Part shown: piece by piece, positions 7,193-13,072 of the stretch
Position numbering within the stretch: position 1 is the stretch's first letter
Layout of the letters: the number at the start of each line of letters is the position of its first letter
Source: a virus
DNA: 40,703 nucleotides
Reading direction: 5' to 3' (one strand)
IMG/VR virus record: IMGVR_UViG_3300012349_000010
Location: 1 to 40,703 of that record
The notes under the pieces: generated by a model
What the model was told of the DNA's origin: nothing
Seen by the model: only the letters and a program-made list of their open reading frames with translations
Databases searched by the model: none
Position numbers and translations under genes: made by a program

Positions 7193-7227
7193 GGCCGCAT
7201 CGTGTTAATCCATGGTGCGGCCTTTTT
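7193..7227 (+). terminator. rho-independent terminator of the stand-alone gene
   Basis: A 9-bp stem GGCCGCATC / GGTGCGGCC (one G-T pair) around a 12-nt loop is followed by five T at 7223-7227. It begins 19 nt after the stop codon at 7173. Confidence 0.88.
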
Positions 7228-7270
7228 GTTTTATAGCGATGTTTAATTTGAACCTGAAGAAAGTTGTCGT

Positions 7271-7312
7271 TAGACAAAGAAAGACCGCGTCCTGGGCATT
7301 CTGGCGCGGTCT
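7271..7312 (-). terminator. terminator of the leftward three-gene island
   Basis: Read leftward, AGACCGCG / CGCGGTCT (7312-7305 with 7289-7282) forms an 8-bp stem, followed by a T-rich run (TTCTTTGTCT). It lies about 20 nt beyond the stop of the 7332 gene, back to back with the rightward terminator at 7193. Confidence 0.75.
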
Positions 7313-7331
7313 AAAGATTAATCAAAAGATT

Positions 7332-7703
7332 TTACTTGCACTTCCATTCTACGACCTCCTCTTCGTGTTCTGGCGAGTAATAGGACGGCACGATTTTTTT
7401 GCCGACTACGATCTTTTCACAAACTTGCTCACGCTCGATGTTTACACTTACCTCAACGTGTTCAGAAAATTTGCGCGTGACGCTACATGAATAATTGTCA
7501 TACTTCTTTTCGATGCTTCCGGCTCCGCCGACTAAAGTGGCAGCGAGTCGTGAAAATTCGTCTTTGTCACTGGCGTATAGAGTATAGTGAATCGAGTAAG
7601 GACAGAGATTCAATTCGGGTTCCTCACTCAAAAATTCTTTAAGTGCTGTCAAACCTTCAATTAGATTGTCAATTTTTTCGATCGCTTCATTTTCGTTTTT
7701 CAT
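7332..7703 (-). CDS. hypothetical protein, 123 aa
   Basis: The N-terminus is helical (ENEAIEKIDNLIEGLTALKEFL), then an alternating pattern typical of beta strands (ISIHYTLYA-like, SVTRKFSEHVEVSVNIE) and a C-terminus rich in E and V. I do not recognise it. I place the start at 7703, where ATG overlaps the previous stop as ATGA and GGAGAGG lies upstream; an in-frame ATG at 7727 would add eight residues. It is the last gene of a short leftward island ending in its own terminator. Confidence 0.7.
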   Translation of the reverse strand: MKNENEAIEKIDNLIEGLTALKEFLSEEPELNLCPYSIHYTLYASDKDEFSRLAATLVGGAGSIEKKYDNYSCSVTRKFSEHVEVSVNIEREQVCEKIVVGKKIVPSYYSPEHEEEVVEWKCK

Positions 7704-7855
7704 TGTTTTTCCTCTCCATTCATCCAAGCTACTAGTTTTTGATGTAGCTCATTAATTTCTCGTATCTCAGTAGGTTCTTCATTAGCGAGTCGAATTGCTT
7801 TCACATATAGCATACGTTCAATATTTCTGATACGTTCCGGTACTTTATTTTTCAT
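7700..7855 (-). CDS. hypothetical helical protein, 51 aa
   Basis: Reads MKNKVPERIRNIERMLYVKA and continues as a charged amphipathic helix to TGA at 7702-7700. AGGAG lies nine bases before the ATG. The stop overlaps the ATG of the next gene (ATGA), so the two are translationally coupled. It is too short for confident family assignment; a helical dimer or coiled coil is likely. Confidence 0.65.
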   Translation of the reverse strand: MKNKVPERIRNIERMLYVKAIRLANEEPTEIREINELHQKLVAWMNGEEKQ

Positions 7856-7866
7856 TGTTTTTTCTC

Positions 7867-7959
7867 CTAATTGAAAAAGAGTCTCAAGATTGCCGCATCA
7901 ATTAAGATCGCAGCGAAGCAAGTCAAGATCACGAGCACGTCACCAATGTCCAGGTTCAT
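7867..7959 (-). CDS. 30-residue single-pass membrane peptide
   Basis: MNLDIGDVLVILTCFAAILI is followed by DAAILRLFFN and TAG at 7869-7867. Almost the whole chain is one hydrophobic helix. AGGAGG seven bases before the ATG is the best ribosome site in the neighbourhood, which argues that this tiny frame is real. It leads a three-gene leftward island. Very small membrane peptides in phages can be holin-like or act on host membrane proteins; which applies here is unknown. Confidence 0.6.
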   Translation of the reverse strand: MNLDIGDVLVILTCFAAILIDAAILRLFFN

Positions 7960-8359
7960 ATCTAACCTCCTGACCCTATTCTAGTCTTATATAAACTTCT
8001 GTCTATAGCACCATAAAGATATTTAGTTTTAAAACTTTAGTTTAAACTTTAGTTCCAGCTTTAGCTGGAAGGGAATCCCCGCTTTTAAAGCTAAAACCAA
8101 ATTCCTAGTTACCAGTAATTCTTACATACATAAAACTCATACATTTATACTTACAAATATTTATACATAAAAGAATTTGCGAAGCAAATTGCACCAAATA
8201 CGGTCACGCGAAAATTTGCCCGCTTCGCGTCCGAACTCTGGCCTAAAGTATTGAAATAGCTTAAGATAAAAATCTATTGACAGTGCCGCCACCTTCGTGC
8301 CACCCTACGGGTGCCGCGTCGTAGTGTGTCAAACAGCGATGATAAAAGGTGCGAATGAA
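7960..8359. other. 400-bp intergenic stretch between divergent units
   Basis: I see no convincing gene. It holds two copies of AAACTTTAGTT (about 8030-8060), an inverted repeat TTCCAGC/GCTGGAA (near 8053-8070), a GAA-triloop palindrome (8174-8190) and a CACCC-TAC-GGGTG palindrome near 8300. A TTGACA at 8279 has no good -10 partner. It should contain promoters for the leftward island and for the late operon, but I cannot place them with confidence. Confidence 0.5.
8174..8190. repeat. GAA-triloop inverted repeat
   Basis: AATTTGC / GCAAATT around GAA, containing the GCGAAGC heptamer at 8179-8185. It is in the non-coding spacer before the late operon. Confidence 0.8.
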
Positions 8360-8719
8360 ATGAGCATTGAAGAAGCGCAAAAACGCATAGCTAACTCTCC
8401 ATTAAAGCTATTACAAGACGCCATAGGCGAGGTGCGAAGCAATATGAACAAAGAAAACATAAACTGGCTCGAAAATGAAGCTCTCGTAGAGAGACTCGCC
8501 GCGGCGGCCCATATCTTTTGGGTCGATAAAAAAGTTCAAAACGATAAAGATTATGCTCCAATAATTGATGTGAGTAAATCATATAACGAATTGAATCTGC
8601 AAAGTCAAGAGTTTTACAAATTAATGATTAAGAAGATTCCAGAGCTTCTTTATTTAGCTGGATTCACCATAGTGCCATTAATAGAAAGTTCAAAATGCGC
8701 CGCCGCAGGCGGCGACTAG
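8360..8719 (+). CDS. hypothetical protein, 119 aa
   Basis: A helical protein (MSIEEAQKRIANSPLKLLQD) with a hydrophobic C-terminal third (IPELLYLAGFTIVPLIES). I take ATG 8360 as the start; in-frame starts at 8339 and 8297 exist but have no better ribosome site, and the segment before 8360 is a repeated element also found at the start of the 9135 gene. The last codons (CAAAGGD) are encoded by a GCA-triloop palindrome (8698-8714). It opens the late rightward operon, where small terminase genes often lie, but I cannot show that it is one. Confidence 0.6.
   Translation: MSIEEAQKRIANSPLKLLQDAIGEVRSNMNKENINWLENEALVERLAAAAHIFWVDKKVQNDKDYAPIIDVSKSYNELNLQSQEFYKLMIKKIPELLYLAGFTIVPLIESSKCAAAGGD
8698..8714. 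repeat. GCA-triloop inverted repeat at a gene end
   Basis: CGCCGCC / GGCGGCG around GCA. It encodes the final alanines and glycines of the 8360 gene and ends just before its TAG. Confidence 0.8.
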
Positions 8720-8757
8720 TTTCGCCTTCGGCCAATGGCCGAATTTAGTGTCGTGAA

Positions 8758-8889
8758 ATGGAAGCTATTGAAACAATAATTAGAGTTTTAATTATTTTAG
8801 TGGGAATTACAATTCTTTTAACAGTAGTTAGAATAAAAATAATTGATTTAATTAAATTTCCGTCCCGCCGAAGGCGGGGGAGCGAATAG
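8758..8889 (+). CDS. 43-residue single-pass membrane protein
   Basis: MEAIETIIRVLIILVGITIL, then LTVVRIKIIDLIKF and a basic tail (PSRRRRGSE) before TAG at 8887-8889. One strong transmembrane helix followed by positive charges suggests a cytoplasmic C-terminus. The basic tail is encoded by a GAA-triloop palindrome (8864-8878), so the protein end may have been rewritten by that element. There is no strong ribosome site upstream. Candidate roles include a holin-like or lysis-regulating peptide; this is a guess from size and topology. Confidence 0.5.
   Translation: MEAIETIIRVLIILVGITILLTVVRIKIIDLIKFPSRRRRGSE
8864..8878. repeat. GAA-triloop inverted repeat
   Basis: CCCGCC / GGCGGG around GAA, overlapping the 3' end of the 43-residue membrane gene. 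Similar elements follow at 8908-8920 (GTA loop), 8998-9012 (GAA loop) and 9083-9097 (AAA loop). Confidence 0.8.
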
Positions 8890-9134
8890 TTTCAACTTCA
8901 CTTAAGACCGCCGTAGGCGGCGAATAATTTTAACTTAGTTTTAACTTAGTTTCAATTTAGTTTTATCTTAGTTTCCATAGTAATTAATTTATGCCCGCCG
9001 CCCGAAGGGCGGGCGGTGAAGAGTTTCCGTAACGATTAACTTAAATTAAGCTTGAATTAAAATCATTTCGTTCAATACCGCGGACGCCAAAGGCGTCTCG
9101 CGGTCAAGACAAGAAAATTCGTTAATACAAAATA
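8890..9134. other. intergenic stretch packed with hairpins and short direct repeats
   Basis: I see no gene. It holds palindromes at 8908-8920 (CCGCC-GTA-GGCGG), 8998-9012 (CCGCCC-GAA-GGGCGG) and 9078-9103 (CCGCG plus GACGCC-AAA-GGCGTC with one bulged base). Between them is a run of imperfect repeats of TTTAACTTAGT with an 11-bp period (about 8927-8976). Confidence 0.6.
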
Positions 9135-9530
9135 ATGAAAGATGCGAACGAAGTGAGCAACTTTGATGCTAATTTAGACGCCGCGCTGGCCGCCGCCGGG
9201 ATAAAAAACAAAGATTCATCTGATGAAGTGCGAAGTATCCTAACGCCGGAAGACGCCGCGCAGCAGATTCGTAATTTAATGATCTATGCCGAAAATGAAT
9301 CTGTGCGTTTACGCGCAGCGGAGCTGAGTTTAAAAATAAGTGGCTTTAATTTTGGCGAAGACGCCAAAATTGTAAATGATAATAAGTCAATAACGATTAA
9401 TATAATAGATAAAAATGGGACCGACGAAGTCGGGCTCTTTGATTTACTTTTACCGCGTAGCGCAGCATCGTTTAGCACAGCACAGCACAACATAGATAAG
9501 TTAAATTCCGCCGAAGGCGGCGAAGAGTAA
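9135..9530 (+). CDS. candidate small terminase subunit, 131 aa
   Basis: The centre (EDAAQQIRNLMIYAENESVRLRAAELSLKIS, described by its pattern of helix and alanine/leucine spacing) resembles the oligomerisation helices of small terminase proteins, and the gene precedes the large terminase, though several genes intervene. The N-terminus would be the DNA-binding part but shows no clear helix-turn-helix. Alternative start: GTG 9153 (SNFDANLD). It contains a 10-bp-stem palindrome at 9348-9371, and its C-terminus (SAEGGEE) is encoded by a GAA-triloop palindrome at 9508-9520. Confidence in the coding call is higher than in the function. Confidence 0.55.
   Translation: MKDANEVSNFDANLDAALAAAGIKNKDSSDEVRSILTPEDAAQQIRNLMIYAENESVRLRAAELSLKISGFNFGEDAKIVNDNKSITINIIDKNGTDEVGLFDLLLPRSAASFSTAQHNIDKLNSAEGGEE
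9348..9371. repeat. 10-bp-stem inverted repeat inside a gene
   Basis: AATTTTGGCG / CGCCAAAATT around a four-base loop AAGA, fully coding. It is one of the longest perfect stems in the window. Confidence 0.8.
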
Positions 9531-9574
9531 TAATTTGTGGTAATTATGAATGTATTTAGTAGAAATTTTAGCCG

Positions 9575-9591
9575 CGCCCCCGAAGGGGGCG
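9575..9591. repeat. GAA-triloop inverted repeat
   Basis: CGCCCCC / GGGGGCG around GAA, in the spacer between the 9135 and 9676 genes. Confidence 0.8.
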
Positions 9592-9606
9592 GTGGAGAGC
9601 ATTAAT

Positions 9607-9636
9607 TTCGTGTCACTTCGTGTCACTTCGTGTCAT
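9607..9636. repeat. three tandem 10-bp repeats
   Basis: TTCGTGTCAC occurs three times head to tail (the third copy ends in T), followed by two looser GTCGTTTAGT-like units. The 10-bp period puts each copy on the same face of the helix, as expected of a cooperative protein-binding site. It sits about 40 bp before the 9676 gene. Confidence 0.7.
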
Positions 9637-9675
9637 GTCGTTTAGTGTCGTTTAGCTAAATTTACGGGGTAAGTT

Positions 9676-9954
9676 ATGTCTACAGTTGAAATTAAATCTG
9701 AAGTTCGCGAAGCGAAGTCGATTTTAGATGAAATCTTTAAAGGCCATAACGCTTTTATTCTTTATTTCCGTCAAGGAAACCGCCCTCCGATGTCTAAAGT
9801 CTTTATGAACAAGGGAAATTTACACAATGCAATAGAACGTGCGAAGCAGCATTGCGCCGTGATGGATTATAAATTTTGCGGAGTCTACTCATTTATAGTT
9901 GATTTAGACGAACAAGAAAAGATTCGTGAAAATGAGTTAGGAGTTCATATCTAA
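9676..9954 (+). CDS. hypothetical protein, 92 aa
   Basis: A compact mixed alpha/beta protein (IFKGHNAFILYFRQGNRPP, then a helix, then VYSFIVDLDEQEK). GGGG lies seven bases before the ATG. I do not recognise the family. It contains a GAA-triloop palindrome (9704-9716), and its stop codon lies inside another palindrome (9951-9965, CTAAGC-TTC-GCTTAG). Confidence 0.6.
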   Translation: MSTVEIKSEVREAKSILDEIFKGHNAFILYFRQGNRPPMSKVFMNKGNLHNAIERAKQHCAVMDYKFCGVYSFIVDLDEQEKIRENELGVHI

Positions 9955-9984
9955 GCTTCGCTTAGCACAGCACAGCTTAATTTG

Positions 9985-10003
9985 AAATTCACGAAGTGAA
10001 TTT
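9985..10003. repeat. GAA-triloop inverted repeat, 8-bp stem
   Basis: AAATTCAC / GTGAATTT around GAA. A second near-copy, TTCAC-GAA-GTGAG at 10008-10020, follows at once and contains the GTG start codon of the next gene. Confidence 0.8.
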
Positions 10004-10015
10004 GGAGTTCACGAA

Positions 10016-10222
10016 GTGAGCTTCGTCGGCCGTCTAGTTCATTATAAAGTAAAAGATAATTGTTTAGCAGCAATTATCACAAAAGATATGAAAACTACAG
10101 ATTTGTCGATGACGCTAGTTGTCTTTACGGCGGATGGCGTTGATTTTGATATGAAAACAGCTACTTATGATCCGTTAGGAGTGACCGAAGGTCACTGGCA
10201 TTATTTAGATGCTCACAAATAG
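10016..10222 (+). CDS. small beta-rich hypothetical protein, 68 aa
   Basis: The alternating pattern (GRLVHYKVKDN, AAIITKD, MTLVVFTADG, GHWHYLDAHK) suggests a small barrel of the SH3-like kind common in phage accessory proteins. The start is GTG, with GGAG eight bases upstream; that GTG lies in the right arm of a GAA-triloop palindrome (10008-10020). The role is unknown. Confidence 0.6.
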   Translation: MSFVGRLVHYKVKDNCLAAIITKDMKTTDLSMTLVVFTADGVDFDMKTATYDPLGVTEGHWHYLDAHK

Positions 10223-10241
10223 TTTTCGCCGGAGGCGAAAA
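10223..10241. repeat. GGA-triloop inverted repeat holding a ribosome site
   Basis: TTTTCGCC / GGCGAAAA around GGA. The Shine-Dalgarno GGAGG of the next gene (10231-10235) is formed by the loop and the first bases of the right arm. The TAG of the preceding gene (10220-10222) ends at the left arm. Confidence 0.85.
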
Positions 10242-10242
10242 A

Positions 10243-10497
10243 ATGAATGGACGAAACTCCGTAATTCACCGCGCCTTTGAATTTATAAAAATTCTTAACG
10301 AATCTAAATATGGAGTTACTAGACATGAACTCGCGCAGCGATTTGAAATTTCTGAAAAAACGGTACAGCGTTGGCTTACGTCTTTAAATGAAACTCAATT
10401 TCCAGTTATTATGATTTATGATAATCACACTCCTCGCTATAGATTTCTAAAACAAACAGATTTTTCGCAGGAAACTAAAAATGGAACGAAACTTTGA
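10243..10497 (+). CDS. winged helix-turn-helix DNA-binding protein, 84 aa
   Basis: Residues 10-50 match the HTH_11/DeoR-like pattern: a helix (HRAFEFIKILNES), then GVTRHELAQRFEISEKTVQRWL, where the recognition helix is SEKTVQRWL, and a wing-like PRYRFL at the end. It probably binds DNA and may regulate late genes. Its ribosome site lies in a stable hairpin (10223-10241), so ribosomes finishing the previous gene may have to open it. It overlaps the next gene by 17 nt. Confidence 0.7.
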   Translation: MNGRNSVIHRAFEFIKILNESKYGVTRHELAQRFEISEKTVQRWLTSLNETQFPVIMIYDNHTPRYRFLKQTDFSQETKNGTKL

Positions 10498-10750
10498 ATC
10501 TGAGATTCGAAGATTAGCAGATTTCTTACGTAGTAATTTCGGTGATGAAATCACCGAAGGTGAACTTGTTATAGATAATACAATTCAAATATTAAATAAC
10601 AGCAAAATATATAAAGACGAAAGCCGTAGGCTCTCGAATTGGTTTATGAAAAATTGGTCAGACGAAGTTCGGGACGGTAGCGCCGTTGATAATGCGATAA
10701 GACTTTTAGCTTCATATAAGAAAATACGTGATGGACGAGAAGCGGCGTAA
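10481..10750 (+). CDS. hypothetical protein with an internal tandem duplication, 89 aa
   Basis: Two halves align along their length: RRLADFLRSNFGDEITEG with VIDNTIQILNN, and RRLSNWFMKNWSDEVRDG with AVDNAIRLLAS. Each half is a helix, a DE(I/V)-x-(E/D)G turn and a second helix. I do not recognise the family; duplication of a helix pair suggests a small scaffold or protein-binding fold. A GAA-triloop palindrome with a 9-bp stem (10538-10558) encodes the DE-turn of the first half. Confidence 0.6.
   Translation: MERNFESEIRRLADFLRSNFGDEITEGELVIDNTIQILNNSKIYKDESRRLSNWFMKNWSDEVRDGSAVDNAIRLLASYKKIRDGREAA
10538..10558. repeat. GAA-triloop inverted repeat, 9-bp stem
   Basis: TTCGGTGAT / ATCACCGAA around GAA, fully inside the duplicated-helix gene. 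Confidence 0.85.
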
Positions 10751-10765
10751 TATAATATAGTTAGG

Positions 10766-10782
10766 AATTTACGAAGTAAATT
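10766..10782. repeat. GAA-triloop inverted repeat at the lysozyme start
   Basis: AATTTAC / GTAAATT around GAA. The TTG start codon of the lysozyme (10781-10783) overlaps the right arm. Confidence 0.8.
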
Positions 10783-11335
10783 GAATCTTTTAACTCAGAA
10801 CGTTTTAGATCATTTTGTGAAATATGAAGGTAAAGTACCGCATTTTTACTTAGACCCTTCGGGTCTAGTAACCATTGGTATAGGTTGTCGCGTAGCGACA
10901 ATTCATGAAGCGCTTCAACTTGATTTTTTATATAAAGATAGTAAACTTCCCGCGGAGCGCGATTCAATTCGCAACGATTTTATTATTGTAAGTCAATCTA
11001 TTTCGGGTCAGGATACTTCGTATTACGATTTATTAACTAACCTCTTCTTATCAGAAGAGGATATTGTTAAGTTATTTATAGTTAAATATCTTGAAAAACT
11101 TCATTACACTAAGACCTATTTCGCTGATTTTGATAGCTTTAGTGACAACATTAAGTTGGCACTGCTAGATATGACGTTTAATCTAGGTGTGACGGGTTTA
11201 ATTATGAAATTTCCAAAGTTTACTAAAGCTTTGCAACGCAAAGATTGGATGGCGGCGGCCGCCGAATGTGATCGTCACGGAATTAGCGCGGAGCGAAATA
11301 GTTTCGTACGAAATACTTTCTTAAATGAGGCTTAA
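10781..11335 (+). CDS. endolysin, glycoside hydrolase 24-type lysozyme
   Basis: The catalytic triad has exactly the spacing of T4 lysozyme: E16, eight residues, D25, five residues, T31 (YEGKVPHFYLDPSGLVTIG). The later part (NIKLALLDMTFNLG) matches the conserved C-terminal lobe. It cleaves the peptidoglycan sugar backbone. There is no signal peptide, so export should depend on the holin encoded just downstream. The start is TTG, in the right arm of a GAA-triloop palindrome, with only a weak ribosome site. Two perfect palindromes (10851-10867 and 10885-10901) cover the codons of the catalytic-site loop, including D25. Confidence 0.88.
   Translation: MNLLTQNVLDHFVKYEGKVPHFYLDPSGLVTIGIGCRVATIHEALQLDFLYKDSKLPAERDSIRNDFIIVSQSISGQDTSYYDLLTNLFLSEEDIVKLFIVKYLEKLHYTKTYFADFDSFSDNIKLALLDMTFNLGVTGLIMKFPKFTKALQRKDWMAAAAECDRHGISAERNSFVRNTFLNEA
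10851..10867. repeat. TTC-loop inverted repeat in the lysozyme active site
   Basis: TAGACCC / GGGTCTA around TTC, coding for the LDPSGL segment that carries catalytic D25. A GTA-loop palindrome TTGTCGC/GCGACAA follows at 10885-10901. Confidence 0.8.
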
Positions 11336-11367
11336 TTTTGATTTTTGGAGGAATTAAAAATAAGATT

Positions 11368-11553
11368 ATGAAAGACATTATTATGGGAGTAATCCGTCAT
11401 TTCCTTACTTCATTTGGTGGAGGTTTAATTGTTAAAGGACTTCTGACTGCCGCACAGTTTAATGAAATATTAGGCGCGGCAATGGCTTTAATAGGACTAA
11501 TTTGGTCAGTACTGGACAAGGCAAATCGTTTACCCCAGTCTACTATAAAATAG
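11368..11553 (+). CDS. holin-like membrane protein, 61 aa
   Basis: MKDIIMGVIRHFLTSFGGGL is followed by a loop and ILGAAMALIGLIWSVLDKAN, giving two hydrophobic segments. The pattern (helix with GG, short linker, LIG-IWS helix, charged end) matches small phage holins that sit beside lysozyme genes. It would form the membrane lesion that releases the endolysin. The start is uncertain: GGAGG lies 16 nt upstream of ATG 11368, and an in-frame TTG at 11338 precedes that site. Confidence 0.7.
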   Translation: MKDIIMGVIRHFLTSFGGGLIVKGLLTAAQFNEILGAAMALIGLIWSVLDKANRLPQSTIK

Positions 11554-11560
11554 TTTCGTT

Positions 11561-13072
11561 ATGAATATTAATTTTGAATTTCGTAACATCGAACAAAAGA
11601 AATTCTTCTATTCTACGGCTCGAAATTCCTGTTTTTCGGGCGGTTTTGGTAACGGTAAAACTTTCTCAGGCTGTCAACGGCAATTTTTAATGCAAATAAC
11701 TTATCCAGGTTATGTAAGTTTATTTGCACGTCAAACTTATAAAGATTTACGTTCAACAACACAAAAGACTTATTTTAAGATATGTCCGCCGTCGTTTATC
11801 GAACGTCATAGTGATCAGGAAGGCATTACAGTATTAAAAAATGGCTCCGTTTGTATGTGGCTTCATCTTGATGCTTTCGATGAAAAGTCTCTGCGCGGCC
11901 TTGAAATTAATTCCGCTTTAATAGATCAAGTAGAAGAAATTGAAGAAGCCATATATTTAGTTCTCGATTTTCGTGTCGGACGGTGGGATAAAGCAATGGT
12001 TCCGCAGAAACTTAAAGATGCTTTTTTCCAACGCACTGGAAAAAGGTGGCCATGTAATGACTACGGCGGAGATCGGGTTCCAAATTTTATGGACATACTT
12101 TGTAACCCGGAATCAGAATTTTCATGGATCTATAAACGCTATCATCCTCTTTCTATCGAAAGAAAAAATAATCATTTTTATATCGAAAGGGCTACTGACG
12201 AAAGTTTAAATGATCCTTTAACTATTGTCAACGCTAAAGATCGTGACGAGGAATGGGTTAATAAGTATTATTACGGAAAGTGGGGCGTCTCTTCGAGTCA
12301 AATTCATAGAATCCTGCCGGATTCCATATTAAGTCCAGATTTAGATTTTATTAAGAATCTACTTAATAAGGCAGCACTCTTTAGAGTGCTGGATCATGGC
12401 GAGTCAGCACCTACGTGTTGTTTATTTGTCACCGCCATTAACAACATTCACGTAATATTCGCAGAATATTATATAGCAAACGAAGTCATTTCGACGCATC
12501 GCCGCAACATTAATGATCTTACAAATTATTTCATCTCATTAACTAATAGCCGAAAATTCGAAGAATTTTCGGACTACGCTGACCCGGCGATTTTTAAACA
12601 AACTTTACAAAAATACGGTGGATTTTGGTCCGTTGCTAAAGAATATAGTGATGACGATATTGATGCTCCGCCCGTATTTTGGGCGCCCGCTGACAATAAT
12701 GAATTTGCGACTCGCAATAGAATAAATGAATTGCTTCGCATTTCACAGAAATTCGTACATCCAATTACTAAAATTAGTCCGGCGCCAGCGCTTTATTTTA
12801 TTAAATTTGATGCAAATTTGTGGCCCTATGGATGTAAGAATACCATAATTCAGGTTCAAAGCCAGCGGCGTGAAGTTTTGAGTTCTGAAAATGGACGAAC
12901 TATTTATAGCGATGCACGAAATAAAAACGTTACAGATCATGCGTATGATTGCGTACGGTATTATGTCGCACAGCACAATTCATCTTTGATTGAACCCGTT
13001 AGGGTTCCACCAAAACGCAGTTTTACAAGCATGCTTAAATCTACTAAATTTTATAAGGAAATCACGCAGTGA
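11561..13072 (+). CDS. terL: terminase large subunit
   Basis: ATP-driven packaging motor and nuclease. Walker A is GGFGNGKT (residues 27-34). Walker B is ALIDQVEE with D122 and E125/E126. The C-terminal half shows RNase-H-like nuclease acids: FRVLDHGES, the FSDYADPA segment, and the late DHAYDCVRYY motif. Length 503 aa is normal. It overlaps the portal gene as GTGA. Several palindromes lie inside, including a 10-bp stem with a GAA loop (12550-12572) within the nuclease domain. Confidence 0.95.
   Translation: MNINFEFRNIEQKKFFYSTARNSCFSGGFGNGKTFSGCQRQFLMQITYPGYVSLFARQTYKDLRSTTQKTYFKICPPSFIERHSDQEGITVLKNGSVCMWLHLDAFDEKSLRGLEINSALIDQVEEIEEAIYLVLDFRVGRWDKAMVPQKLKDAFFQRTGKRWPCNDYGGDRVPNFMDILCNPESEFSWIYKRYHPLSIERKNNHFYIERATDESLNDPLTIVNAKDRDEEWVNKYYYGKWGVSSSQIHRILPDSILSPDLDFIKNLLNKAALFRVLDHGESAPTCCLFVTAINNIHVIFAEYYIANEVISTHRRNINDLTNYFISLTNSRKFEEFSDYADPAIFKQTLQKYGGFWSVAKEYSDDDIDAPPVFWAPADNNEFATRNRINELLRISQKFVHPITKISPAPALYFIKFDANLWPYGCKNTIIQVQSQRREVLSSENGRTIYSDARNKNVTDHAYDCVRYYVAQHNSSLIEPVRVPPKRSFTSMLKSTKFYKEITQ
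12550..12572. repeat. GAA-triloop inverted repeat, 10-bp stem
   Basis: CCGAAAATTC / GAATTTTCGG around GAA, coding, in the terminase nuclease domain (the SRKFEEFSD region). Confidence 0.85.

Noticed and set aside
8279-8284. Late promoter from TTGACA
   Set aside because: No acceptable -10 box lies 16-18 bp downstream; the following sequence is GC-rich and palindromic.
8698-9097. Rho-independent terminators at the GC-rich palindromes
   Set aside because: Strong stems, but no T-runs follow; they match the dispersed GNA-loop palindromes found within genes too.
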